From assembly GCA_035535315.1 (NCBI GenBank), contig DATLQD010000182.1:1-5131 (forward strand): a DNA stretch of 5,131 bases, in the 5' to 3' direction. The stretch comes from DASQGA01 sp035535315 (GTDB lineage: Bacteria > Actinomycetota > Thermoleophilia > Gaiellales > Gaiellaceae). The notes under the pieces were generated by a model that was not told where the DNA came from, did not search any database, and worked only from the letters and a program-made list of their open reading frames with translations. Positions within the stretch are counted from its first letter, which is position 1, and each line of letters starts with the position of its first letter. Position numbers and translations under genes: made by a program. This document shows positions 1-4,839 of this stretch, one piece after another.

Positions 1-1
1 C

Positions 2-424
2 CAGGCGGAGGGATGTGCCCCGGTCGCGACGGCCTTTGCCGAAGGCGGCCGGGCGAGGCCGGTCCGGCCTGCGACGCTGGCCCGTTCGCTCGCGATCGGC
101 AACCCGGCTGACGCCGACCTTGCGCTCGCAACGGCGCGGGGCAGCGGGGGAGCGATTCACGCCGTGCCTGAGGACGAGATCGGCGTCAACATGGGGCTTC
201 TGGCCGAGACGACCGGGATCTTCGGAGAGACCGCCGCGGGTGTGGCCCTGGGTGCTCTCAGGACTGCCGTGGCCGGGGGGACCGTCGGCGCGTCCGAACG
301 CGTCGTCCTTCTGGTCACGGGCGACGGACTGAAGACGCCCGACCCGGTCTCTGGGAGGCTCGCTCCCATCGAGGTCGAGCCCGACGCGGAAGCGCTCCTC
401 GACCTCGTCGGGGTCGCTGCATGA
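2..424 (+). CDS. thrC: Threonine synthase, C-terminal part (5' end outside window)
   Basis: Threonine synthase is a PLP enzyme that converts O-phospho-L-homoserine to L-threonine in the cytoplasm, the last step of threonine synthesis. Only the last 140 residues are visible; the frame is open to the left edge, so the N-terminal half with the PLP-binding lysine lies outside. The visible part begins QAEGCAP, then has SLAIGNPAD (residues 29-37), GIFGETAAGV (72-81) and LLVTGDGLKT (103-112). These match conserved blocks of fold-type II threonine synthases; the TGDGLKT block corresponds to the segment near the PLP pyridine ring. The stop codon overlaps the leuB start in an ATGA, which suggests translational coupling. 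The family is clear; the symbol is an inference from the C-terminal half alone, and related fold-type II lyases are the only alternative. Confidence 0.9.
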   Translation, partial: QAEGCAPVATAFAEGGRARPVRPATLARSLAIGNPADADLALATARGSGGAIHAVPEDEIGVNMGLLAETTGIFGETAAGVALGALRTAVAGGTVGASERVVLLVTGDGLKTPDPVSGRLAPIEVEPDAEALLDLVGVAA

Positions 425-1401
425 GGATCGTCGTCCTTCCGGGCGACGGCATCGGCCCCGAGGTGGCGCGCGAGGCGGTGCGCGCGCTCCGAGAGCTCGC
501 ACCCGGGGTTGAGCTCGAGGAGCGGCCCTTCGGGGGAGCCGCGATCCGCGAGAGCGGCGATCCGCTTCCCGCCGAGACGCTGGCGGCCTGCCGTGAGTCC
601 GACGGCGTCCTGAAGGCGCCGATCGGTGACCCGGAGTTCGACGCGGCGGAGGTTCGTCCGGAGCACGGAATGCTGAGTCTCCGCTCGAGCCTGGACGTCT
701 ACGCGAACCTGCGGCCGGCGCGCGACGGCAGGATCGATCTGCTGATCGTCAGAGAGCTCGTCGGCGGGCTTTACTACGGAGCTCGTGGTGTCAGGGAGGA
801 CGGAACGGTGTTCGACACGCTCGAGTACCACCCGCGCGAGGTGGTGCGAATCGCGCGGCGCGGATTCGAGCTTGCACGGTCACGGCAGGGGCGGCTCACG
901 TCCGTCGACAAGGCGAACGTTCTCGACACATCGCGCATGTGGAGGCGAGTGGTGAGCGAGATTTCCGCGGATTACCCGGACGTCCAGTTGGACCACATGC
1001 TCGTCGACAACGCGGCGATGCAGCTTGCGAGCCGGCCGGAGCAGTTCGATGTCCTCGTCATGGAGAACATGTTCGGAGACATCCTGAGCGACCTGGCAGC
1101 GGCCGTGACCGGCGGGCTCGGGCTCGCGCCGTCCGCGAGCCTCGGAGACGACGGGCCCGGGATCTTCGAGCCTGTGCACGGTTCGGCTCCGGACATTGCC
1201 GGAAGAGGTATCGCCAATCCGGCCGCCATGCTCCGTTCGACGGCACTCCTGCTCGAGCACGCGCTCGCGATGCCCGAGGAGGCGCGTCGCCTGGAGCGGG
1301 CTGTCGAGGAGGTAATGCGCGAACGCCCGACGCCGGATCTCGGCGGCACTGCGACGACAACCGAGTTCGGTGCCGGAGTCCTTGAACGGCTGAGCGGATG
1401 A
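421..1401 (+). CDS. leuB: 3-isopropylmalate dehydrogenase (LeuB)
   Basis: LeuB oxidises and decarboxylates 3-isopropylmalate to 2-oxoisocaproate using NAD+ and a divalent metal, the third dedicated leucine step. The 326 residues carry the beta-decarboxylating dehydrogenase motifs in order: GDGIGPEV (8-15), LRSSLDVYANLRPA (87-100), RELVGGLYYG (111-120), SVDKANVLDTSRMW (161-174), LVDNAAMQL (194-202), FGDILSDLAA (218-227) and EPVHGSAPDIAG (250-261). By comparison with the Thermus enzyme as I remember it, R88, R98 and R111 bind substrate, Y118 and K164 are catalytic, D196, D220 and D224 bind metal, and D258 favours NAD+ over NADP+. E81, M84 and L85 match the pocket for the isopropyl group, which argues against isocitrate or tartrate dehydrogenase. 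The protein is shorter than the usual 350 or so residues, because about 15 residues are missing between R98 and R111. The ATG lies in the ATGA overlap with thrC; the 3' end overlaps the next small gene the same way. Confidence 0.94.
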   Translation: MRIVVLPGDGIGPEVAREAVRALRELAPGVELEERPFGGAAIRESGDPLPAETLAACRESDGVLKAPIGDPEFDAAEVRPEHGMLSLRSSLDVYANLRPARDGRIDLLIVRELVGGLYYGARGVREDGTVFDTLEYHPREVVRIARRGFELARSRQGRLTSVDKANVLDTSRMWRRVVSEISADYPDVQLDHMLVDNAAMQLASRPEQFDVLVMENMFGDILSDLAAAVTGGLGLAPSASLGDDGPGIFEPVHGSAPDIAGRGIANPAAMLRSTALLLEHALAMPEEARRLERAVEEVMRERPTPDLGGTATTTEFGAGVLERLSG

Positions 1402-1532
1402 AAGACCTCCAGGGGTGGCTCCGGGAGATCTCCGAGCGGGCGAGCCCGCGTACGGCCCTTCTCTTCGCGCTCGTGGTGGTGCTCTTCGTCGTGTGGCTCG
1501 TGTCGCTGATGCTTCAGGGGTCGGCTGGTTGA
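1398..1532 (+). CDS. Small single-span membrane protein, 44 residues, unknown function
   Basis: I do not recognise this protein. It starts at an ATG whose last two bases and the following A form the leuB stop (ATGA, 1398-1401), the same junction as thrC-leuB; that is the main reason to believe it is translated. No clear Shine-Dalgarno sequence precedes it, so translation would depend on coupling. The 44 residues have a charged amphipathic N-terminus (MKDLQGWLREISERASPR, 1-18). A strongly hydrophobic stretch follows, rich in Leu, Val and Phe (about 19-39), and the protein ends with a short QGSAG tail. This fits one membrane helix with a cytoplasmic N-terminal segment, though the orientation is only inferred. 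There is no signal-peptidase site or known motif. It could be a small accessory protein or a chance ORF; the compact hydrophobic block and exact overlap favour a real gene. Confidence 0.62.
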   Translation: MKDLQGWLREISERASPRTALLFALVVVLFVVWLVSLMLQGSAG

Positions 1533-1572
1533 GCGGTACTCCAAGGACACAGCAGCCGCCTCGCGTCCAAGT

Positions 1573-1607
1573 CGGCACTTCCGGCGCGAATCGCGTGCGG
1601 AAGACCG
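1573..1607 (+). terminator. Imperfect hairpin, possible terminator of the thrC-leuB unit
   Basis: The arms CTTCCG (1578-1583) and CGGAAG (1598-1603) pair perfectly. An inner CGCG/CGCG stem (1585-1588 with 1592-1595) closes on an AAT loop, and a few outer pairs (1573-1575 with 1605-1607) lie beyond a small internal loop. It lies about 40 bp after the stop of the 44-residue gene, in the gap between convergent units, where a terminator is expected. No T-tract follows, so it is not a classical intrinsic terminator. It may be a U-poor terminator, an RNA-stabilising hairpin, or chance in GC-rich DNA. Confidence 0.3.
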
Positions 1608-1636
1608 CGCTACGCTGACCGCAGGGGGTAACTAAA

Positions 1637-1653
1637 GGGGGATCCCCCGGGGG
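1637..1653. repeat. G5-AT-C5-G5 palindromic cluster in convergent gap
   Basis: GGGGGATCCCCC (1637-1648) is a perfect 12-bp palindrome and runs directly into GGGGG (1649-1653), so CCCCCGGGGG is a second, overlapping palindrome. The block is flanked by AAA on the left and TTT on the right, and another G5 run lies at 1624-1628. The adjacent arms are too close to fold on each other without opening pairs. The C5 run could instead pair with G5 at 1624-1628 across a 15-nt loop. It lies 20 bp beyond the leuD stop. Function unknown; it may help termination from either side or bind a protein. Confidence 0.45.
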
Positions 1654-1673
1654 TTTGAGAGGCACCGTCGGCG

Positions 1674-2264
1674 CTACGGAAGGGCCGTGGTTTCGAACGG
1701 CGCCGAGTGGTTCTGTTCGTACGCGATGATCTCGGCTTCATGCGTCAGGGCTCGAGCGATGTCGTCGAGGCCGTGCAAGAGGCAGTGCCGCTGGAAGTCA
1801 TCGAACTCGAACGGCACGACGAGGTTGCCTGGGGCGGAGATCGTCTTCGTCTCGAGGTCGACAGTCAGCTCGCCGCCTCCTGCTACGGAGCTCATGAGCG
1901 CCTTTACCCGGTCCGGCGGCAGGGCGACGGGGACGAGCCCGATCTTCACGCAGTTCGAGATGAAGATGTCCGCAAACGACGGGGCGACCACAACCTCGAA
2001 CCCGTAGTCCTGAAGCGCCCAGGGGGCGTGCTCGCGAGAGGAGCCGCAGCCAAAGTTCCGGCCTGCGAGCAGGATCTTCGCGCCCTGCGCCTCGGGTCGG
2101 TTCAGCTCGAAGTCGGGGTCCTTCGCCCAGTCGAAGAAGAGGAACTCGCCGAAGCCTGACCGCTCGACGCGCTTCAAGAATTGCTTCGGGACGATCTGGT
2201 CCGTGTCCACGTCCGCGCGATCGAGGACGGCCGTGGCGGCTGTCACCGAGCGGAACGCTCTCAC
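1674..2264 (-). CDS. leuD: 3-isopropylmalate dehydratase small subunit (LeuD)
   Basis: LeuD is the swivelling small subunit of isopropylmalate isomerase and works with LeuC to convert 2-isopropylmalate to 3-isopropylmalate. The 196 residues match the usual bacterial length of about 200. Motifs in order are DVDTDQIVPKQFLK (18-31), GRNFGCGSSREHAPWAL (68-84), PSFADIFISNCVKIGLVP (95-112), DLETKTI (136-142) and FDDFQRHCLLHGLDDI (154-169). The GCGSSREHA loop is the small-subunit segment that contributes to the substrate site. I chose the GTG at 2264, which overlaps the leuC TGA (GTGA) and puts the conserved start about 20 residues before DTDQIVPK. The frame stays open further upstream inside leuC, but that stretch is not protein-like for this family. 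No strong ribosome-binding site is visible, so translation is probably coupled to leuC. Confidence 0.95.
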   Translation of the reverse strand: MRAFRSVTAATAVLDRADVDTDQIVPKQFLKRVERSGFGEFLFFDWAKDPDFELNRPEAQGAKILLAGRNFGCGSSREHAPWALQDYGFEVVVAPSFADIFISNCVKIGLVPVALPPDRVKALMSSVAGGGELTVDLETKTISAPGNLVVPFEFDDFQRHCLLHGLDDIARALTHEAEIIAYEQNHSAPFETTALP

Positions 2265-3661
2265 CGGGCCGCCGCCAGGTCGCGGATGTCGACGAAGCGC
2301 CCCTCGAGCGCGGCCGCCGCAGCGAGCGCGGGAGAAACCAGGTGTGTGCGCCCGCCGCGTCCCTGCCTGCCCTCGAAGTTCCGGTTGGAGGTCGAGGCGC
2401 ACCGTTCGCCCGGCGCGAGGACGTCCGGGTTCATCCCGAGGCACATGGAGCACCCCGCCCGGCGCCATTCGAACCCGGCCGCCTCGAAGATCCGGTCGAG
2501 CCCCTCGTCCTCGGCCTGGCGCTTCACTCCGGCCGACCCGGGAACCACCATTGCCCGGACGCCGTTGCGAACGCGTTTCCCCGCTACGACACGGGCTGCG
2601 ATGCGGAGATCCTCGATGCGCGCGTTCGTGCAGGAGCCGATGAAGACGCGGTCGATTGCGATGTCCTGAATCGGCGTGCCGGGCTCGAGGTTCATGTAGA
2701 CGAGCGCCCGCTCGACGGTCTCGCGCTCTTCCGCGTCCGGGTAGTCCGCCGGATCCGGGACGACGCCGTCGATCGGCGCCACCATCCCCGGGTTCGTTCC
2801 CCAGGTGACCTGCGGCGCCAGGTCGGCCACGTCGATCTCGATCTCCGTGTCGAAGACCGCGTCCGAGTCGGACGCGAGGGTGCTCCAGCGGTCCAGGGCG
2901 CTCTCCCACTCGGCTCCCTGCGGAGCTGCCGGGCGCCCTTCGAGGTAGGCGAACGTCGTGTCGTCCGGCGCCACCATGCCGGCCCGGGCCCCGGCTTCGA
3001 TCGACATGTTGCAGATGGTCATCCGACTCTCCATCGAAAAGCCGCGGATGACATCGCCCGCATACTCGAGGACGTGGCCGGCCCCGCCCGAGACCCCGAG
3101 CCGTCCGATCGCCCCGAGAATGACGTCCTTGGCCGTGAGGCCGGGCGGCAGCTCGCCTTGGAACAGGACGCGCATCGCTCGTGGCTTCACTTGGGGCAGG
3201 CATTGCGTTGCGAGCACGTGCTCGACCTCGGACGTTCCGATACCGAACGCCAGCGCGCCGAACGCGCCGTGTGTGGAGGTATGCGAGTCTCCACACACGA
3301 TCGTGAGTCCCGGCTGCGTCAGCCCGAGCTCAGGCCCGATCACGTGAACGATCCCTTCTCGGCCGCTCCCGGTTGCGTAGAGGGGCACGCCGAACTCCGC
3401 GCAGTTTCGCTCGAGCGCTTCGAGCTGTGCCTGCGAAAGAGGGTCGGCCGGCCCTGCGCCGGTAGCGACATTGTGATCCATCGTCGCAAGCGTCAGGTCC
3501 TGGCGACGCACCCTTCGACCGGCGAGTCGAAGCCCCTCGAAGGCCTGCGGCGAGGTGACCTCGTGCACGAGATGAAGGTCGACCCAGAGCAAGGCGGGCT
3601 CGCCCGGCGGCTCGGCCACCAGGCGGCTTTCCCACACGCGGTCGAAGAGGGTCTTCGGCAT
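2261..3661 (-). CDS. leuC: 3-isopropylmalate dehydratase large subunit (LeuC)
   Basis: LeuC is the aconitase-family large subunit of isopropylmalate isomerase and carries the 4Fe-4S cluster that removes and re-adds water on 2-isopropylmalate. The 466 residues equal the usual full length. Visible signatures are VDLHLVHEVTSPQAFEGL (27-44), DHNVATG (62-68), CGDSHTSTHGAFGALAFGIG (123-142), FIGSCTN (340-346), GCSMCLGMNPD (403-413) and SNRNFEGRQG (425-434). The three cluster ligands are C344, C404 and C407, so the site is intact. The ATG at 3661 gives the normal MPKTLFDRVW start. A G5 run sits only one base upstream of it, too close for a normal Shine-Dalgarno sequence, so initiation may be weak or depend on the upstream gene 44 bp away. 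It overlaps leuD by four bases. Confidence 0.96.
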   Translation of the reverse strand: MPKTLFDRVWESRLVAEPPGEPALLWVDLHLVHEVTSPQAFEGLRLAGRRVRRQDLTLATMDHNVATGAGPADPLSQAQLEALERNCAEFGVPLYATGSGREGIVHVIGPELGLTQPGLTIVCGDSHTSTHGAFGALAFGIGTSEVEHVLATQCLPQVKPRAMRVLFQGELPPGLTAKDVILGAIGRLGVSGGAGHVLEYAGDVIRGFSMESRMTICNMSIEAGARAGMVAPDDTTFAYLEGRPAAPQGAEWESALDRWSTLASDSDAVFDTEIEIDVADLAPQVTWGTNPGMVAPIDGVVPDPADYPDAEERETVERALVYMNLEPGTPIQDIAIDRVFIGSCTNARIEDLRIAARVVAGKRVRNGVRAMVVPGSAGVKRQAEDEGLDRIFEAAGFEWRRAGCSMCLGMNPDVLAPGERCASTSNRNFEGRQGRGGRTHLVSPALAAAAALEGRFVDIRDLAAAR

Positions 3662-3682
3662 GCCCCCATTGTGGCTGTTCGA

Positions 3683-3703
3683 CGCCGCCTGAGTTCGGCG
3701 GCG
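3683..3703 (-). other. GC hairpin between the Rho_N-like gene and leuC
   Basis: Seven perfect G-C pairs (3683-3689 with 3697-3703) enclose a 7-nt loop, three bases past the stop of the upstream minus-strand gene and about 20 bases before the leuC ATG. On the minus strand no T-run follows, so a classical intrinsic terminator is unlikely. It could partly separate the two genes, stabilise the upstream transcript's end, or lie in the leuC leader. It may also be chance, as GCC/GGC runs are common at this GC content. Confidence 0.3.
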
Positions 3704-3705
3704 GC

Positions 3706-3939
3706 CTAAGAGGCGGAACGAAGAGCTTCGATGAGCTCGCCCTTCGTCATCTCTGAGCGGCCCGGAATGTCAGCCTTCTGGGCCCGCTCGTAGAGCTCGT
3801 CCTTCGTCATGTCCTCGAGATTCGAGGCGCGACCACGGCTCAGCGGTGTCTGGTCGAGCATTCCGCGGACCGCGTCCCGGTTCCGGAGCAGGAAAGCGAC
3901 CACTAGGCCGAGCGCTCCTCCGAGGAATAGAAATCTCAT
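3706..3939 (-). CDS. Membrane-anchored small protein with Rho_N/SAP-like domain
   Basis: This 77-residue protein has two visible parts. Residues 2-18 (FLFLGGALGLVVAFLL) form a hydrophobic helix with no cleavage-like motif, probably a membrane anchor, followed by Arg-rich RNRDAVR. Residues 41-74 resemble the helical Rho termination factor N-terminal (Rho_N/SAP-like) domain, with LEDMTKDELYERAQ, then DIPGRSEMTKGELIEALR. In Rho and related proteins this fold can bind nucleic acid, but many small actinobacterial proteins with it have no known role. Here the ligand is unknown, and binding is an inference. MTKDEL (44-49) and MTKGEL (64-69) form a 20-residue internal repeat. The ATG at 3939 is supported by a strong Shine-Dalgarno sequence seven bases upstream. 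It lies 44 bp before leuC on the same strand and may share its transcript. Confidence 0.83.
   Translation of the reverse strand: MRFLFLGGALGLVVAFLLRNRDAVRGMLDQTPLSRGRASNLEDMTKDELYERAQKADIPGRSEMTKGELIEALRSAS
3733..3810. repeat. Pair of 18-bp near-identical direct repeats inside the Rho_N-like gene
   Basis: Bases 3733-3750 and 3793-3810 differ at a single position and are offset by exactly 60 bp, or 20 codons. On the minus strand they encode MTKGEL and MTKDEL. The identity includes third codon positions, which suggests a recent or maintained duplication of a half-domain, or constraint by codon preference. It is a coding repeat, not a mobile or regulatory element as far as can be seen. Confidence 0.7.
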
Positions 3940-3946
3940 CCAGCCA

Positions 3947-3953
3947 CCTCCTT
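3947..3953 (-). promoter_or_regulatory. Strong Shine-Dalgarno AAGGAGG
   Basis: The minus strand reads AAGGAGG followed by seven bases and then ATG (3939-3937). It is the clearest ribosome-binding site in the window and fixes the start of the Rho_N-like membrane protein. It implies a real 5' leader and a promoter further right, within about 3955-4084. Confidence 0.85.
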
Positions 3954-3983
3954 GTCAGAGGGCGCACCCGGGAAGCCGAGTCT

Positions 3984-4006
3984 CAACCGCCGTCAGCCTG
4001 CGGTTG
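3984..4006. promoter_or_regulatory. Inverted repeat CAACCGC-N9-GCGGTTG in divergent gap
   Basis: Seven perfectly complementary bases on each side (3984-3990 and 4000-4006) flank nine spacer bases. The gap lies between the minus-strand Rho_N-like gene (start 3939) and the plus-strand gene starting near 4085, where promoters for both should lie. Half-sites 16 bp apart would suit a dimeric regulator, and the same bases could form an RNA hairpin in the leader of either gene. The palindromic TTGCAA at 4004-4009 touches its right arm, but no convincing -10 box pairs with it. The regulator, if any, is unknown. Confidence 0.4.
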
Positions 4007-4084
4007 CAATCCTAGTGAGTGAGGATCGTGGAAGTGATCGAGTCAGTTTCCGCACCAGGGGCTATCGGGCAGACTCCAAAGCGC

Positions 4085-4408
4085 ATGGATGCGCGCGCAA
4101 AGCAAGTCGCCCGAAACGAGAGCCTCTTCCGTGAGGTCAACGAGCGGATCGAGGAGATCGCCGAGACGATGTTCAAGTCGTCGCATTCCGGTTTCTTCTG
4201 CGAGTGCGGCGATGCCGATTGCGTCGAGCTCATGGAGCTCACCGTCGAGGAGTACGAAGAGATCCGCTCCGACCCCAGGCGCTTCGTGGTCAAGCCCGGA
4301 CACGAGCTGCCCGACTTCGAGCGAGTCTTGGAGCGGGAGAGCCACTACGTTGTCCAGAAGATCGGGGACGCCGGCGAGGTCGCCGAGAGGCTCGACCCCA
4401 GATCCTGA
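4085..4408 (+). CDS. Small conserved-type hypothetical protein with CxCxxxxC motif
   Basis: I do not recognise a named function. From the ATG at 4085 the protein has 107 residues. Residues 10-29 (RNESLFREVNERIEEIAETM) look like a charged, possibly coiled-coil helix. FFCECGDADC (37-46) follows, with Cys 39, 41 and 46 in a CxCxxxxC pattern. The acidic stretch MELTVEEYEEIRSDPRRF (50-67) leads into VVKPGHELPDFERVLERESHYVVQK (69-93, quoted in two overlapping parts: VVKPGHELPDF and ERVLERESHYVVQK). The three Cys with H34 or H73 could bind a metal, which is an inference. There is no signal peptide or membrane segment. The frame opens earlier at a GTG (4019), but those 22 residues look unlike the rest and lack a Shine-Dalgarno sequence; none is clear for 4085 either. 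Proteins of this type seem familiar from actinobacteria. The VOC gene starts 7 bases after its stop. Confidence 0.78.
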   Translation: MDARAKQVARNESLFREVNERIEEIAETMFKSSHSGFFCECGDADCVELMELTVEEYEEIRSDPRRFVVKPGHELPDFERVLERESHYVVQKIGDAGEVAERLDPRS

Positions 4409-4415
4409 CACCGTC

Positions 4416-4802
4416 GTGTTCCAGTCGCTCGACTTCGTCTACGTCCCGGCCCGAGACGTCGATGCCGCCGCGGACCGGTACGTCGAGCAGTTGGGTGCGG
4501 AACTGGTCTGGAAAGTGCGAGGGATGGGAACCGTCGTCGCCTGCCTCCGGACCTCGGATGCAGGGCCGCTGATCCTGCTGAGCGGCCATCTCGAGGGCAC
4601 CGATCCGATTCTGATCTACCGCGTGCCCGACTACGTCTCCGCGGTCTCAGGCCTTCGGGCCGTTGGAATCGACGTACGGGAGCTCGAGATTCCGCATGGC
4701 CCGTGTGCGAGCTTCGAGGCCGAGGGCGGGCAGCGGCTAGCGGTCTACGAGCTGACGAGACCGCGGGCTGCGGAGCACTTTGCCGGTCGCATCGACGATT
4801 GA
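4416..4802 (+). CDS. VOC-family (glyoxalase/bleomycin-resistance fold) protein
   Basis: This 128-residue protein has the layout of a single vicinal-oxygen-chelate domain made of two beta-alpha-beta-beta-beta modules. Module one starts SLDFVYVPARDVDAAADRYV (4-23) and continues EQLGAELVWKV (24-34). Module two is around IYRVPDYVSAVSGLRAVGI (67-85), with the typical closing HGPCASFEAEGGQRLAVYEL (94-113). VOC proteins include metal-dependent lyases, dioxygenases and drug-binding proteins. Here the usual metal-ligand His at the start of strand one is F7, while the late Glu is present (E112), so a complete metal site is doubtful and the role unknown. The only usable start near the domain is GTG 4416, seven bases after the stop of the Cys-motif gene; the two probably form an operon. 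The frame is open upstream, but that stretch overlaps the previous gene and is not domain-like. Confidence 0.8.
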   Translation: MFQSLDFVYVPARDVDAAADRYVEQLGAELVWKVRGMGTVVACLRTSDAGPLILLSGHLEGTDPILIYRVPDYVSAVSGLRAVGIDVRELEIPHGPCASFEAEGGQRLAVYELTRPRAAEHFAGRIDD

Positions 4803-4804
4803 GC

Positions 4805-4824
4805 TGAGCACCGCGTCATGCTCA
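4805..4824. terminator. Inverted repeat TGAGCA-N8-TGCTCA, candidate terminator
   Basis: Six complementary bases on each side (4805-4810 and 4819-4824) with an 8-nt loop lie two bases after the VOC stop and 15 bases beyond the end of the convergent cyclase gene. A moderately T-rich stretch (TCTTCTGT, 4833-4840) follows some bases later on the plus strand. Position between convergent genes suits a bidirectional terminator, but the stem is short and no T-run is adjacent. Confidence 0.35.
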
Positions 4825-4839
4825 CGTAGCGGTCTTCTG

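Noticed and set aside
1415..1618. A 67-codon plus-strand open frame across the 44-residue gene and the gap
   Set aside because: It has no upstream coupling or ribosome-binding site and a low-complexity Arg/Gly composition. The overlapping 44-residue frame is hydrophobic and starts in the leuB overlap.
1533..1673. Possible tRNA or small RNA gene in the convergent gap
   Set aside because: No cloverleaf arms or conserved TpsiC-like sequence were found; only the imperfect hairpin and the G/C palindrome stand out.
1674..3296. A 540-codon minus-strand open frame containing LeuD at its end, suggesting a long fusion
   Set aside because: The part upstream of 2264 lies in an alternative frame of leuC, is Arg/Gly/Pro-rich and has no family motifs. 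The GTGA overlap gives a normal LeuD of 196 residues.
2342..3709. A 455-codon plus-strand open frame opposite leuC
   Set aside because: It is fully antisense to a well-supported leuC with intact motifs. Long antisense frames are common at this GC content and the translation has no recognisable domain.
3979..4009. TTGCAA as a -35 box with TTGAGA 17 bases on, on the minus strand, for the Rho_N-like gene
   Set aside because: The spacing is right, but TTGAGA matches a -10 box at only two of six positions and TTGCAA is palindromic, so the match is too weak to call a promoter.
4019..4084. N-terminal extension of the Cys-motif protein from a GTG at 4019
   Set aside because: The extra 22 residues look unlike the rest and no Shine-Dalgarno sequence precedes the GTG; the ATG at 4085 gives a more plausible start. 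The longer form cannot be fully excluded.
4089..4415. Upstream extension of the VOC frame to give a 237-residue protein
   Set aside because: This stretch is a shifted frame of the Cys-motif gene, Ser/Arg/Pro-rich and without VOC features. The domain starts just after the GTG at 4416.
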